From contig CAWZYM010000012.1 of the NCBI GenBank assembly GCA_963966185.1, forward strand, positions 222,501-286,500: 64,000 bases of DNA, read 5' to 3'. Positions 28,931-41,700 of the stretch are shown here, piece after piece. Each line of letters begins with the position of its first letter. Position 1 is the stretch's first letter. The stretch is from Rhabditoides inermis. Taxonomy: Eukaryota; Nematoda; Chromadorea; Rhabditida; Rhabditidae. The translations under genes and the position numbers were made by a program. The notes under the pieces are model-generated. The model ran no database searches. It saw nothing but the letters and a program-made list of their open reading frames with translations, and was not told the origin of the DNA.

Positions 28931-31900
28931 ATAACGTGGTGTCAAAACACACCACTGGACCAGCGCCTTCTGGAAGTAGCTTCCCACAATCCGCGAGAAG
29001 CGATTTCTGCTACTTTGAGTTTTCATGATTATGTTATAACGTGGTGTCAAAACACACCACTGCACCAGCGCCTTCTGAAGGTGGCTTCCCACAATCCACG
29101 AGAAGCGATTTCTGCTACTTTGAGTTTTCATGATTATGTTATAACGTGGTGTCAAAACACACCACTGCACCAGCGCTTTCTGGAAGTAGCTTCCCACAAT
29201 CCGCGAGAAGCGATTTTTGCTTTTTTTGAGTTTTCATATTTATGTTATAACGTGGTTTCAAAACACACCACTGCACCAGCGCCTTCTGGGAGCTTCCCAC
29301 AATCCGCGAGAAGCGGTTTCTGCTACTTTGAGTTTTCATAATTTTGTTATAACGTGGTGTCAAAACACACCACTGCACCAGCGCCTTCTGGAAGTAGCTT
29401 CCCACAATCCGCGAGAAGCGATTTTTGCTTTTTTGAGTTTTCATATTTATGTTATAACGTGGTTTCAAAACACACCACTGCACCAGCGCCTTCTGGAAGT
29501 AGCTTCCCACAATCCGCGAGAAGCGATTTCTGCTACTTTGAGTTTTCATAATTATGTTATAACGTGGTGTCAAAGCACACCACTGCACCAGCGCCTTCTG
29601 GAAGTAGCTTCCCACAATCCGCGAGAAGCGATTTTTGCTTTTTTTGAGTTTTCATATTTATGTTATAACGTGGTTTCAAAACACACCACTGCACCAGCGC
29701 CTTCTGGGAGCTTCCCACAATCCGCGAGAAGCGGTTTCTGCTACTTTGAGTTTTCATAATTTTGTTATAACGTGGTGTCAAAGCACACCACTGCACCAGC
29801 GCCTTCTGGAAGTAGCTTCCCACAATCCGCGAGAAGCGATTTCTGCTACTTTGAGTTTTCATAATTTTGTTATAACGTGGTGTCAAAGCACACCACTGCA
29901 CCAGCGCCTTCTGGAAGTAGCTTCCCATAATCCGCGAGAAGCGATTTCTGCTATTTTGAGTTTTCATAATTATGTTATAACGTGGTGTCAAAACACACCA
30001 CTGCACCAGCGCCTTCTGGAAGTAGCTTCCCACAATCCGCGAGAAGCGATTTCTGCTACTTTGAGTTTTCATAATTATGTTATAATGTGGTGTCAAAGCA
30101 CACCACTGCACCAGCGCCTTCTGGAAGTAGCTTCCCACAATCCGCGAGAAGCGATTTCTGCTACTTTGAGTTTTCATAATTTTGTTAAAACGTGGTGTCA
30201 AAACACACCACTGCACCAGCGCCTTCTGGAGTCAAAACACACCACTGCACCAGCGCCTTCTGGAAGTAGCTTCCCACAATCCGCGAGAAGCGATTTCTGC
30301 TACTTTGAGTTTTCATAATTTTGTTATAACGTGGTGTCAAAACACACCACTGGACCAGCGCCTTCTGGAAGTAGCTTCCCATAATCCGCGAGAAGCGATT
30401 TCTGCTACTTTGAGTTTTCATAATTTTGTTATAACGTGGTGTCAAAACACACCACTGGACCAGCGCCTTCTGGAAGTAGCTTCCCACAATCCGCGAGAAG
30501 CGATTTCTGCTACTTTGAGTTTTCATAATTTTGTTATAACGTGGTGTCAAAACACACCACTGCACCAGCGCCTTCTGAAGGTGGCTTCCCACAATCCACG
30601 AGAAGCGATTTCTGCTACTTTGAGTTTTCATGATTATGTTATAACGTGGTGTCAAAACACACCACTGCACCAGCGCTTTCTGGAAGTAGCTTCCCACAAT
30701 CCGCGAGAAGCGATTTTTGCATTTTTTGAGTTTTCATATTTATGTTATAACGTGGTTTCAAAACACACCACTGCACCAGCGCCTTCTGGGAGCTTCCCAC
30801 AATCCGCGAGAAGCGGTTTCTGCTACTTTGAGTTTTCATAATTTTGTTATAACGTGGTGTCAAAACACACCACTGCACCAGCGCCTTCTGGAAGTAGCTT
30901 CCCACAATCCGCGAGAAGCGATTTTTGCTTTTTTGAGTTTTCATATTTATGTTATAACGTGGTTTCAAAACACACCACTGCACCAGCGCCTTCTGGAAGT
31001 AGCTTCCCACAATCCGCGAGAAGCGATTTCTGCTACTTTGAGTTTTCATAATTATGTTATAACGTGGTGTCAAAGCACACCACTGCACCAGCGCCTTCTG
31101 GAAGTAGCTTCCCACAATCCGCGAGAAGCGATTTTTGCTTTTTTTGAGTTTTCATATTTATGTTATAACGTGGTTTCAAAACACACCACTGCACCAGCGC
31201 CTTCTGGGAGCTTCCCACAATCCGCGAGAAGCGGTTTCTGCTACTTTGAGTTTTCATAATTTTGTTATAACGTGGTGTCAAAGCACACCACTGCACCAGC
31301 GCCTTCTGGAAGTAGCTTCCCACAATCCGCGAGAAGCGATTTCTGCTACTTTGAGTTTTCATAATTTTGTTATAACGTGGTTTCAAAACACACCACTGCA
31401 CCAGCGCCTTCTGGGAGTAGCTTCCCACAATCAGCGAGAAGCGATTTTTGCTTTTTTTGAGTTTTCATATTTATGTTATAACGTGGTTTCAAAACACACC
31501 ACTGCACCAGCGCCTTCTGGGAGTAGCTTCCCACAATCCGCGAGAAGCGATTTCTCCTACTTTGAGTTTTCATAATTATGTCATAACGTGGTGTCAAAAC
31601 ACACCACTGCACCAGCGCCTTCTGGAAGTAGCTTCCCACAATCCGCGAGAAGCGATTTTTGCTTTTTTGAGTTTTCATATTTATGTTATAACGTGGTTTC
31701 GAAACACACCACTGCACCAGCGCCTTCTGGGAGTAGCTTCCCACAATCCGCGAGAAGCGATTTCTCCTACTTTGAGTTTTCATATTTATGTCATAACGTG
31801 GTGTCAAAACACACCACTGCACCAGCGCCTTCTGGAAGTAGCTTCCCACAATCCGCGAGAAGCGATTTTTGATTTTTTTGAGTTTTCATATTTATGTTAT

Positions 31901-32327
31901 AACGTGGTTTCGAAACACACCACTGCACCAACGCCTTCTGGAAGTAGCTTCCCACAATCCGCGAGAAGCGATTTCTGCTACTTTGAGTTTTCATAATTTT
32001 GTTAAAACGTGGTGTCAAAACACACCACTGCACCAGCGCCTTCTGGAAGTAGCTTCCCACAATCCGCGAGAAGCGATTTCTGCTACTTTGAGTTTTCATA
32101 ATTTTGTTAATACGTGGTGTCAAAACACACCACTGCACCAGCGCCTTCTGGAAGTAGCTTCCCACAATCCGCGAGAAGCGATTTCTGCTACTTTGAGTTT
32201 TCATAATTATGTTAAAACGTGGTGTCAAAACACACCACTGCACCAGCGCCTTCTGGAAGTAGCTTCCCACAATCCGCGAGAAGCGATTTCTGCTACTTTG
32301 AGTTTTCATAATTTTGTTATAACGTGG
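28931..32327. repeat. 105-bp satellite, block 3
   Basis: About 32 monomers between the first and second 551-bp elements. It includes a truncated unit at about 30190-30245, where the array jumps from CTTCTGGA to GTCAAAACAC, and an internal about 1500-bp repeat (29354 onward matches 30854 onward). Confidence 0.5.
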
Positions 32328-32878
32328 TAGGGACCACAATGAGATTTTCAAATAATTGGAAATGGTATAGCAATGAGTTTAAAAATGTGGTTTATTTAAA
32401 GCTGATTTCAAAAATATATAATGATTGTAGGGTTCATCGTTCACATTGTGCTCTAATTCCGCACGGCGCCGCGCACCCGAGCGCGCGCTTACATAGGGAA
32501 AGTGTGACAGAGGGCGGCTAGATCAAAGCACTGATGACGTCATCGATAGTTAAATAATGAACATACTCGTTTATAATAGTATCACTAGGTTTTGTTTGAC
32601 TGTAATCGATAAGTACTCGATGAAACACGTCTCTTATATTAGCAATTTTCATTACTCACTTTGAGCGATGGCGGCTAGATCAAAGAAATATGACGTCATC
32701 GTATCACTTTTCACCGATTCTCACTATTTTACAGGGTAAATGATCCCATAAAAAATATACCGTTAGAACCAGCGCGAAATGGTGAATCGTTCTATGCTAA
32801 TTAGAGCACGTCATGTGTCCAGTGAGAAAATGTTACATGATTTCGCCGGGCTCTCTGCAACTCACGTTGTGGTTCCTA
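32328..32878. mobile_element. 551-bp TIR element, copy 2
   Basis: Same sequence, same phase in the satellite and same flanking ATAACGTGG as copy 1, exactly 3948 bp downstream. It arose by duplication of the array and not by a new insertion. Confidence 0.5.
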
Positions 32879-35231
32879 ATAACGTGGTGTCAAAACACAC
32901 CACTGGACCAGCGCCTTCTGGAAGTAGCTTCCCACAATCCGCGAGAAGCGATTTCTGCTACTTTGAGTTTTCATGATTATGTTATAACGTGGTGTCAAAA
33001 CACACCACTGCACCAGCGCCTTCTGAAGGTGGCTTCCCACAATCCACGAGAAGCGATTTCTGCTACTTTGAGTTTTCATGATTATGTTATAACGTGGTGT
33101 CAAAACACACCACTGCACCAGCGCTTTCTGGAAGTAGCTTCCCACAATCCGCGAGAAGCGATTTTTGCTTTTTTTGAGTTTTCATATTTATGTTATAACG
33201 TGGTTTCAAAACACACCACTGCACCAGCGCCTTCTGGGAGCTTCCCACAATCCGCGAGAAGCGGTTTCTGCTACTTTGAGTTTTCATAATTTTGTTATAA
33301 CGTGGTGTCAAAACACACCACTGCACCAGCGCCTTCTGGAAGTAGCTTCCCACAATCCGCGAGAAGCGATTTTTGCTTTTTTGAGTTTTCATATTTATGT
33401 TATAACGTGGTTTCAAAACACACCACTGCACCAGCGCCTTCTGGAAGTAGCTTCCCACAATCCGCGAGAAGCGATTTCTGCTACTTTGAGTTTTCATAAT
33501 TATGTTATAACGTGGTGTCAAAGCACACCACTGCACCAGCGCCTTCTGGAAGTAGCTTCCCACAATCCGCGAGAAGCGATTTTTGCTTTTTTTGAGTTTT
33601 CATATTTATGTTATAACGTGGTTTCAAAACACACCACTGCACCAGCGCCTTCTGGGAGCTTCCCACAATCCGCGAGAAGCGGTTTCTGCTACTTTGAGTT
33701 TTCATAATTTTGTTATAACGTGGTGTCAAAGCACACCACTGCACCAGCGCCTTCTGGAAGTAGCTTCCCACAATCCGCGAGAAGCGATTTCTGCTACTTT
33801 GAGTTTTCATAATTTTGTTATAACGTGGTGTCAAAGCACACCACTGCACCAGCGCCTTCTGGAAGTAGCTTCCCATAATCCGCGAGAAGCGATTTCTGCT
33901 ATTTTGAGTTTTCATAATTATGTTATAACGTGGTGTCAAAACACACCACTGCACCAGCGCCTTCTGGAAGTAGCTTCCCACAATCCGCGAGAAGCGATTT
34001 CTGCTACTTTGAGTTTTCATAATTATGTTATAATGTGGTGTCAAAGCACACCACTGCACCAGCGCCTTCTGGAAGTAGCTTCCCACAATCCGCGAGAAGC
34101 GATTTCTGCTACTTTGAGTTTTCATAATTTTGTTAAAACGTGGTGTCAAAACACACCACTGCACCAGCGCCTTCTGGAGTCAAAACACACCACTGCACCA
34201 GCGCCTTCTGGAAGTAGCTTCCCACAATCCGCGAGAAGCGATTTCTGCTACTTTGAGTTTTCATAATTTTGTTATAACGTGGTGTCAAAACACACCACTG
34301 GACCAGCGCCTTCTGGAAGTAGCTTCCCATAATCCGCGAGAAGCGATTTCTGCTACTTTGAGTTTTCATAATTTTGTTATAACGTGGTGTCAAAACACAC
34401 CACTGGACCAGCGCCTTCTGGAAGTAGCTTCCCACAATCCGCGAGAAGCGATTTCTGCTACTTTAAGTTTTCATAATTTTGTTATAACGTGGTGTCAAAA
34501 CACACCACTGCACCAGCGCCTTCTGAAGGTGGCTTCCCACAATCCACGAGAAGCGATTTCTGCTACTTTGAGTTTTCATGATTATGTTATAACGTGGTGT
34601 CAAAACACACCACTGCACCAGCGCTTTCTGGAAGTAGCTTCCCACAATCCGCGAGAAGCGATTTTTGCATTTTTTGAGTTTTCATATTTATGTTATAACG
34701 TGGTTTCAAAACACACCACTGCACCAGCGCCTTCTGGGAGCTTCCCACAATCCGCGAGAAGCGGTTTCTGCTACTTTGAGTTTTCATAAATTTGTTATAA
34801 CGTGGTGTCAAAACACACCACTGCACCAGCGCCTTCTGGAAGTAGCTTCCCACAATCCGCGAGAAGCGATTTTTGCTTTTTTGAGTTTTCATATTTATGT
34901 TATAACGTGGTTTCAAAACACACCACTGCACCAGCGCCTTCTGGAAGTAGCTTCCCACAATCCGCGAGAAGCGATTTCTGCTACTTTGAGTTTTCATAAT
35001 TATGTTATAACGTGGTGTCAAAGCACACCACTGCACCAGCGCCTTCTGGAAGTAGCTTCCCACAATCCGCGAGAAGCGATTTTTGCTTTTTTTGAGTTTT
35101 CATATTTATGTTATAACGTGGTTTCAAAACACACCACTGCACCAGCGCCTTCTGGGAGCTTCCCACAATCCGCGAGAAGCGGTTTCTGCTACTTTGAGTT
35201 TTCATAATTTTGTTATAACGTGGTGTCAAAG
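32879..35231. repeat. 105-bp satellite, block 4
   Basis: About 22 monomers, a copy of block 3 at +3948 including its truncated unit (34138-34193). It ends at the third 551-bp element. Confidence 0.5.
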
Positions 35232-35782
35232 TAGGGACCACAATGAGATTTTCAAATAATTGGAAATGGTATAGCAATGAGTTTAAAAATGTGGTTTATT
35301 TAAAGCTGATTTCAAAAATATATAATGATTGTAGGGTTCATCGTTCACATTGTGCTCTAATTCCGCACGGCGCCGCGCACCCGAGCGCGCGCTTACATAG
35401 GGAAAGTGTGACAGAGGGCGGCTAGATCAAAGCACTGATGACGTCATCGATAGTTAAATAATGAACATACTCGTTTATAATAGTATCACTAGGTTTTGTT
35501 TGACTGTAATCGATAAGTACTCGATGAAACACGTCTCTTATATTAGCAATTTTCATTACTCACTTTGAGCGATGGCGGCTAGATCAAAGAAATATGACGT
35601 CATCGTATCACTTTTCACCGATTCTCACTATTTTACAGGGTAAATGATCCCATAAAAAATATACCGTTAGAACCAGCGCGAAATGGTGAATCGTTCTATG
35701 CTAATTAGAGCACGTCATGTGTCCAGTGAGAAAATGTTACATGATTTCGCCGGGCTCTCTGCAACTCACGTTGTGGTTCCTA
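35232..35782. mobile_element. 551-bp TIR element, copy 3 (independent insertion)
   Basis: Same 551 bp, but flanked by a different 9-bp duplication, GTGTCAAAG (35223-35231 and 35783-35791). The matching unoccupied sequence with a single GTGTCAAAG is present at 33675-33790. This is therefore a separate transposition event into another position of the monomer. Confidence 0.5.
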
Positions 35783-38700
35783 GTGTCAAAGCACACCACT
35801 GCACCAGCGCCTTCTGGAAGTAGCTTCCCACAATCCGCGAGAAGCGATTTCTGCTACTTTGAGTTTTCATAATTTTGTTATAACGTCGTGTCAAAGCACA
35901 CCACTGCACCAGCGCCTTCTGGAAGTAGCTTCCCATAATCCGCGAGAAGCGATTTCTGCTATTTTGAGTTTTCATAATTATGTTATAACGTGGTGTCAAA
36001 ACACACCACTGCACCAGCGCCTTCTGGAAGTAGCTTCCCACAATCCGCGAGAAGCGATTTCTGCTACTTTGAGTTTTCATAATTATGTTATAATGTGGTG
36101 TCAAAGCACACCACTGCACCAGCGCCTTCTGGAAGTAGCTTCCCACAATCCGCGAGAAGCGATTTCTGCTACTTTGAGTTTTCATAATTTTGTTAAAACG
36201 TGGTGTCAAAACACACCACTGCACCAGCGCCTTCTGGAGTCAAAACACACCACTGCACCAGCGCCTTCTGGAAGTAGCTTCCCACAATCCGCGAGAAGCG
36301 ATTTCTGCTACTTTGAGTTTTCATAATTTTGTTATAACGTGGTGTCAAAACACACCACTGGACCAGCGCCTTCTGGAAGTAGCTTCCCATAATCCGCGAG
36401 AAGCGATTTCTGCTACTTTGAGTTTTCATAATTTTGTTATAACGTGGTGTCAAAACACACCACTGGACCAGCGCCTTCTGGAAGTAGCTTCCCACAATCC
36501 GCGAGAAGCGATTTCTGCTACTTTGAGTTTTCATAATTTTGTTATAACGTGGTGTCAAAACACACCACTGGACCAGCGCCTTCTGGAAGTAGCTTCCCAT
36601 AATCCGCGAGAAGCGATTTCTGCTTTTTTGAGTTTTCATGATTATGTTATAACGTGGTGTCAAAACACACCACTGCACCAGCGCTTTCTGGAAGTAGCTT
36701 CCCACAATCCGCGAGAAGCGATTTCTGCTACTTTGAGTTTTCATAATTATGTTATAACGTGGTGTCAAAACACACCACTGCACCAGCGCCTTCTGAAGGT
36801 GGCTTCCCACAATCCGCGAGAAGCGATTTCTGCTACTTTGAGTTTTCATAATTATGTTATAACGTGGTGTCAAAACACACCACTGCACCAGCGCCTTCTG
36901 GAAGTAGCTTCCCATAATCCGCGAAAAGCGATTTCTGCTACTTTGAGTTTTCATAATTATGTTATAACGTGGTGTCAAAACACACCGCTGCACCAGCGCC
37001 TTCTGGAAGTAGCTTCCCATAATCCGCGAAAAGCGATTTCTGCTACTTTGAGTTTTCATAATTATGTTATAACGTGGTGTCAAAACACACCACTGCACCA
37101 GCGCCTTCTGGGAGTAGCTTCCCACAATCCGCGAGAAGCGATTTCTCCTACTTTGAGTTTTCATAGTTATGTTATAACGTGGTGTCAAAGCACACCACTG
37201 CACCAGCGCCTTCTGGGAGTAGCTTCCCACAATCCGCGAGAAGCGATTTCTCCTACTTTGAGTTTTCATAATTATGTTATAACGTGGTGTCAAAACACAC
37301 CACTGCACCAGCGCCTTCTGGGAGTAGCTTCCCACAATCCGCGAGAAGCGATTTCTCCTACTTTGAGTTTTCATAATTATGTTATAACGTGGTGAACGTG
37401 GTGTCAAAGCACACCACTGCACCAGCGCCTTCTGGGAGTAGCTTCCCACAATCCGCGAGAAGCGATTTCTCCTACTTTGAGTTTTCATAATTACATATGT
37501 TATAACGTGGTGTCAAAACACACCACTGCACCCCCTATCTGGAAGTAGCTTCCCACAATCCGCGAGAAGCGATTTCTCCTACTTTGAGTTTTCATAGTTA
37601 TGTTATAACGTGGTGTCAAAGCACACCACTGCACCAGCGCCTTCTGGGAGTAGCTTCCCACAATCCGCGAGAAGCGATTTCTCCTACTTTGAGTTTTCAT
37701 AATTATGTTATAACGTGGTGTCAAAACACACCACTGCACCAGCGCCTTCTGGGAGTAGCTTCCCACAATCCGCGAGAAGCGATTTCTCCTACTTTGAGTT
37801 TTCATAATTATGTTATAACGTGGTGAACGTGGTGTCAAAGCACACCACTACACCAGCGCCTTCTGGAAGTAGCTTCCCACAACCCCCGAGAAGCGATTTC
37901 TCCTACTTTGAGCTTTCATAATTACATATGTTATAACGTGGTGTCAAAACACACCACTGCACCTCCTATCTGGAAGTAGCTTCCCACAATCCGCGAGAAG
38001 CGATTTCTCCTACTTTGAGTTTTCATAATTATGTTATAACGTGGTGAACGTGGTGTCAAAGCACACCACTGCACCAGCGCCTTCTGGGAGTAGCTTCCCA
38101 CAATCCGCGAGAAGCGATTTCTCCTACTTTGAGTTTTCATAATTATGTTATAACGTGGTGAACGTGGTGTCAAAGCACACCACTACACCAGCGCCTTCTG
38201 GAAGTAGCTTCCCACAATCCCCGAGAAGCGATTTCTCCTACTTTGAGTTTTCATAATTACATATGTTATAACGTGGTGTCAAAACACACCACTGCACCCC
38301 CTATCTGGAAGTAGCTTCCCACAATCCGCGAGAAGCGATTTCTCCTACTTTGAGTTTTCATAGTTATGTTATAACGTGGTGTCAAAGCACACCACTGCAC
38401 CAGCGCCTTCTGGGAGTAGCTTCCCACAATCCGCGAGAAGCGATTTCTCCTACTTTGAGTTTTCATAATTATGTTATAACGTGGTGTCAAAACACACCAC
38501 TGCACCAGCGCCTTCTGGGAGTAGCTTCCCACAATCCGCGAGAAGCGATTTCTCCTACTTTGAGTTTTCATAATTGTGTTATAACGTGGTGAACGTGGTG
38601 TCAAAGCACACCACTACACCAGCGCCTTCTGGAAGTAGCTTCCCACAACCCCCGAGAAGCGATTTCTCCTACTTTGAGCTTTCATAATTACATATGTTAT

Positions 38701-41700
38701 AACGTGGTGTCAAAACACACCACTGCACCTCCTATCTGGAAGTAGCTTCCCACAATCCGCGAGAAGCGATTTCCGCTACTTTGAGTTTTCATAATTTTGT
38801 TATAACGTGGTGTCAAAACACACCACTGCACCAGCGCCTTCTGGAAGTAGCTTCCCACCATCCGCGAGAAGCGATTTCTGCTACTTTGAGTTTTCATAAT
38901 TATGTTATAACGTGGTGAACGTGGTGTCAAAGCACACCACTGCACCAGCGCCTTCTGGGAGTAGCTTCCCACAATCCGCGAGAAGCGATTTCTCCTACTT
39001 TGAGTTTTCATAATTATGTTATAACGTGGTTTCAAAACACACCACTGCACCAGCGCCTTCTGGAAGTAGCTTCCCACAATCCGCGAGAAGCGATTTCTGC
39101 TACTTTGAGTTTTCATAATTATGTTATAACGTGGTGTCAAAGCACACCACTGCACCAGCGCCTTCTGGAAGTAGCTTCCCACAATCCGCGAGAAGCGATT
39201 TCTGCTACTTTGAGTTTTCATAATTATGTTATAACGTGGTGTCAAAGCACACCACTGCACCAGCGCCTTCTGGAAGTAGCTTCCCACAATCCGCGAGAAG
39301 CGATTTCTGCTACTTTGAGTTTTCATAATTTTGTTATAACGTGGTGTCAAAACACACCACTGCACCAGCGCCTTCTGGAAGTAGCTTCCCACAATCCGCG
39401 AGAAGCGATTTCTGCTACTTTGAGTTTTCATGATTATGTTATAACGTGGTGTCAAAACACACCACTGCACCAGCGCCTTCTGAAGGTGGCTTCCCACAAT
39501 CCGCGAGAAGCGATTTCTGCTACTTTGAGTTTTCATAATTATGTTATAACGTGGTGTCAAAACACACCACTGCACCAGCGCTTTCTGGAAGTAGCTTCCC
39601 ACAATCCGCGAGAAGCGATTTCTGCTACTTTGAGTTTTCATAATTATGTTATAACGTGGTGTCAAAACACACCACTGCACCAGCGCCTTCTGAAGGTGGC
39701 TTCCCACAATCCGCGAGAAGCGATTTTTGCTTTTTTTGAGTTTTCATATTTATGTTATAACGTGGTGTCAAAACACACCACTGCACCAGCGCCTTCTGGG
39801 AGTAGCTTCCCACAATCCGCGAGAAGCGATTTCTCCTACTTTGAGTTTTCATAATTATGTTATAACGTGGTGTCAAAACACACCACTGCACCAGCGCCTT
39901 CTGGAAGTAGCTTCCCACAATCCGCGAGAAGCGATTTCTGCTACTTTGAGTTTTCATAATTATGTTATAACGTGGTGTCAAAACACACCACTGCACCAGC
40001 GCTTTCTGGAAGTAGCTTCCCACAATCCGCGAGAAGCGATTTTTGCTTTTTTTGAGTTTTCATATTTATGTTATAACGTGGTTTCAAAACACACCACTGC
40101 ACCAGCGCCTTCTGGGAGCTTCCCACAATCCGCGAGAAGCGGTTTCTCCAACTTCGAGTTTTCATAATTATGTTATAACGTGGTGTCAAAACACACCACT
40201 GCACCAGCGCCTTCTGGAAGTAGCTTTCCACAATCCGCGAGAAGCGATTTCTGCTACTTTGAGTTTTCATAATTATGTTATAACGTGGTGTCAAAACACA
40301 CCACTGCACCAGCGCCTTCTGGGAGTAGCTTCCCACAATCCGCGAGAAGCGATTTCTCCTACTTTGAGTTTTCATAGTTATGTTATAACGTGGTGTCAAA
40401 GCACAACACTGCACCAGCGCCTTCTGGGAGTAGCTTCCCACAATCCGCGAGAAGCGATTTCTCCTACTTTGAGTTTTCATAATTATGTTATAACGTGGTG
40501 TCAAAACACACCACTGCACCAGCGCCTTCTGGGAGTAGCTTCCCACAATCCGCGAGAAGCGATTTCTCCTACTTTGAGTTTTCATAGTTATGTTATAACG
40601 TGGTGTCAAAGCACAACACTGCACCAGCGCCTTCTGGGAGTAGCTTCCCACAATCCGCGAGAAGCGATTTCTCCTACTTTGAGTTTTCATAATTATGTTA
40701 TAACGTGGTGTCAAAACACACCACTGCACCAGCGCCTTCTGGGAGTAGCTTCCCACAATCCGCGAGAAGCGATTTCTCCTACTTTGAGTTTTCATAATTA
40801 TGTTATAACGTGGTGAACGTGGTGTCAAAGCACACCACTACACCAGCGCCTTCTGGAAGTAGCTTCCCACAACCCCCGAGAAGCGATTTCTCCTACTTTG
40901 AGCTTTCATAATTACATATGTTATAACGTGGTGTCAAAACACACCACTGCACCTCCTATCTGGAAGTAGCTTCCCACAATCCGCGAGAAGCGATTTCCGC
41001 TACTTTGAGTTTTCATAATTTTGTTATAACGTGGTGTCAAAACACACCACTGCACCAGCGCCTTCTGGAAGTAGCTTCCCACCATCCGCGAGAAGCGATT
41101 TCTGCTACTTTGAGTTTTCATAATTATGTTATAACGTGGTGAACGTGGTGTCAAAGCACACCACTGCACCAGCGCCTTCTGGGAGTAGCTTCCCACAATC
41201 CGCGAGAAGCGATTTCTCCTACTTTGAGTTTTCATAATTATGTTATAACGTGGTTTCAAAACACACCACTGCACCAGCGCCTTCTGGAAGTAGCTTCCCA
41301 CAATCCGCGAGAAGCGATTTCTGCTACTTTGAGTTTTCATAATTATGTTATAACGTGGTGTCAAAGCACACCACTGCACCAGCGCCTTCTGGAAGTAGCT
41401 TCCCACAATCCGCGAGAAGCGATTTCTGCTACTTTGAGTTTTCATAATTTTGTTATAACGTGGTGTCAAAACACACCACTGCACCAGCGCCTTCTGGAAG
41501 TAGCTTTCCACAATCCGCGAGAAGCGATTTCTGCTACTTTGAGTTTTCATAATTATGTTATAACGTGGTGTCAAAACACACCACTGCACCAGCGCCTTCT
41601 GGGAGTAGCTTCCCACAATCCGCGAGAAGCGATTTCTCCTACTTTGAGTTTTCATAGTTATGTTATAACGTGGTGTCAAAGCACAACACTGCACCAGCGC

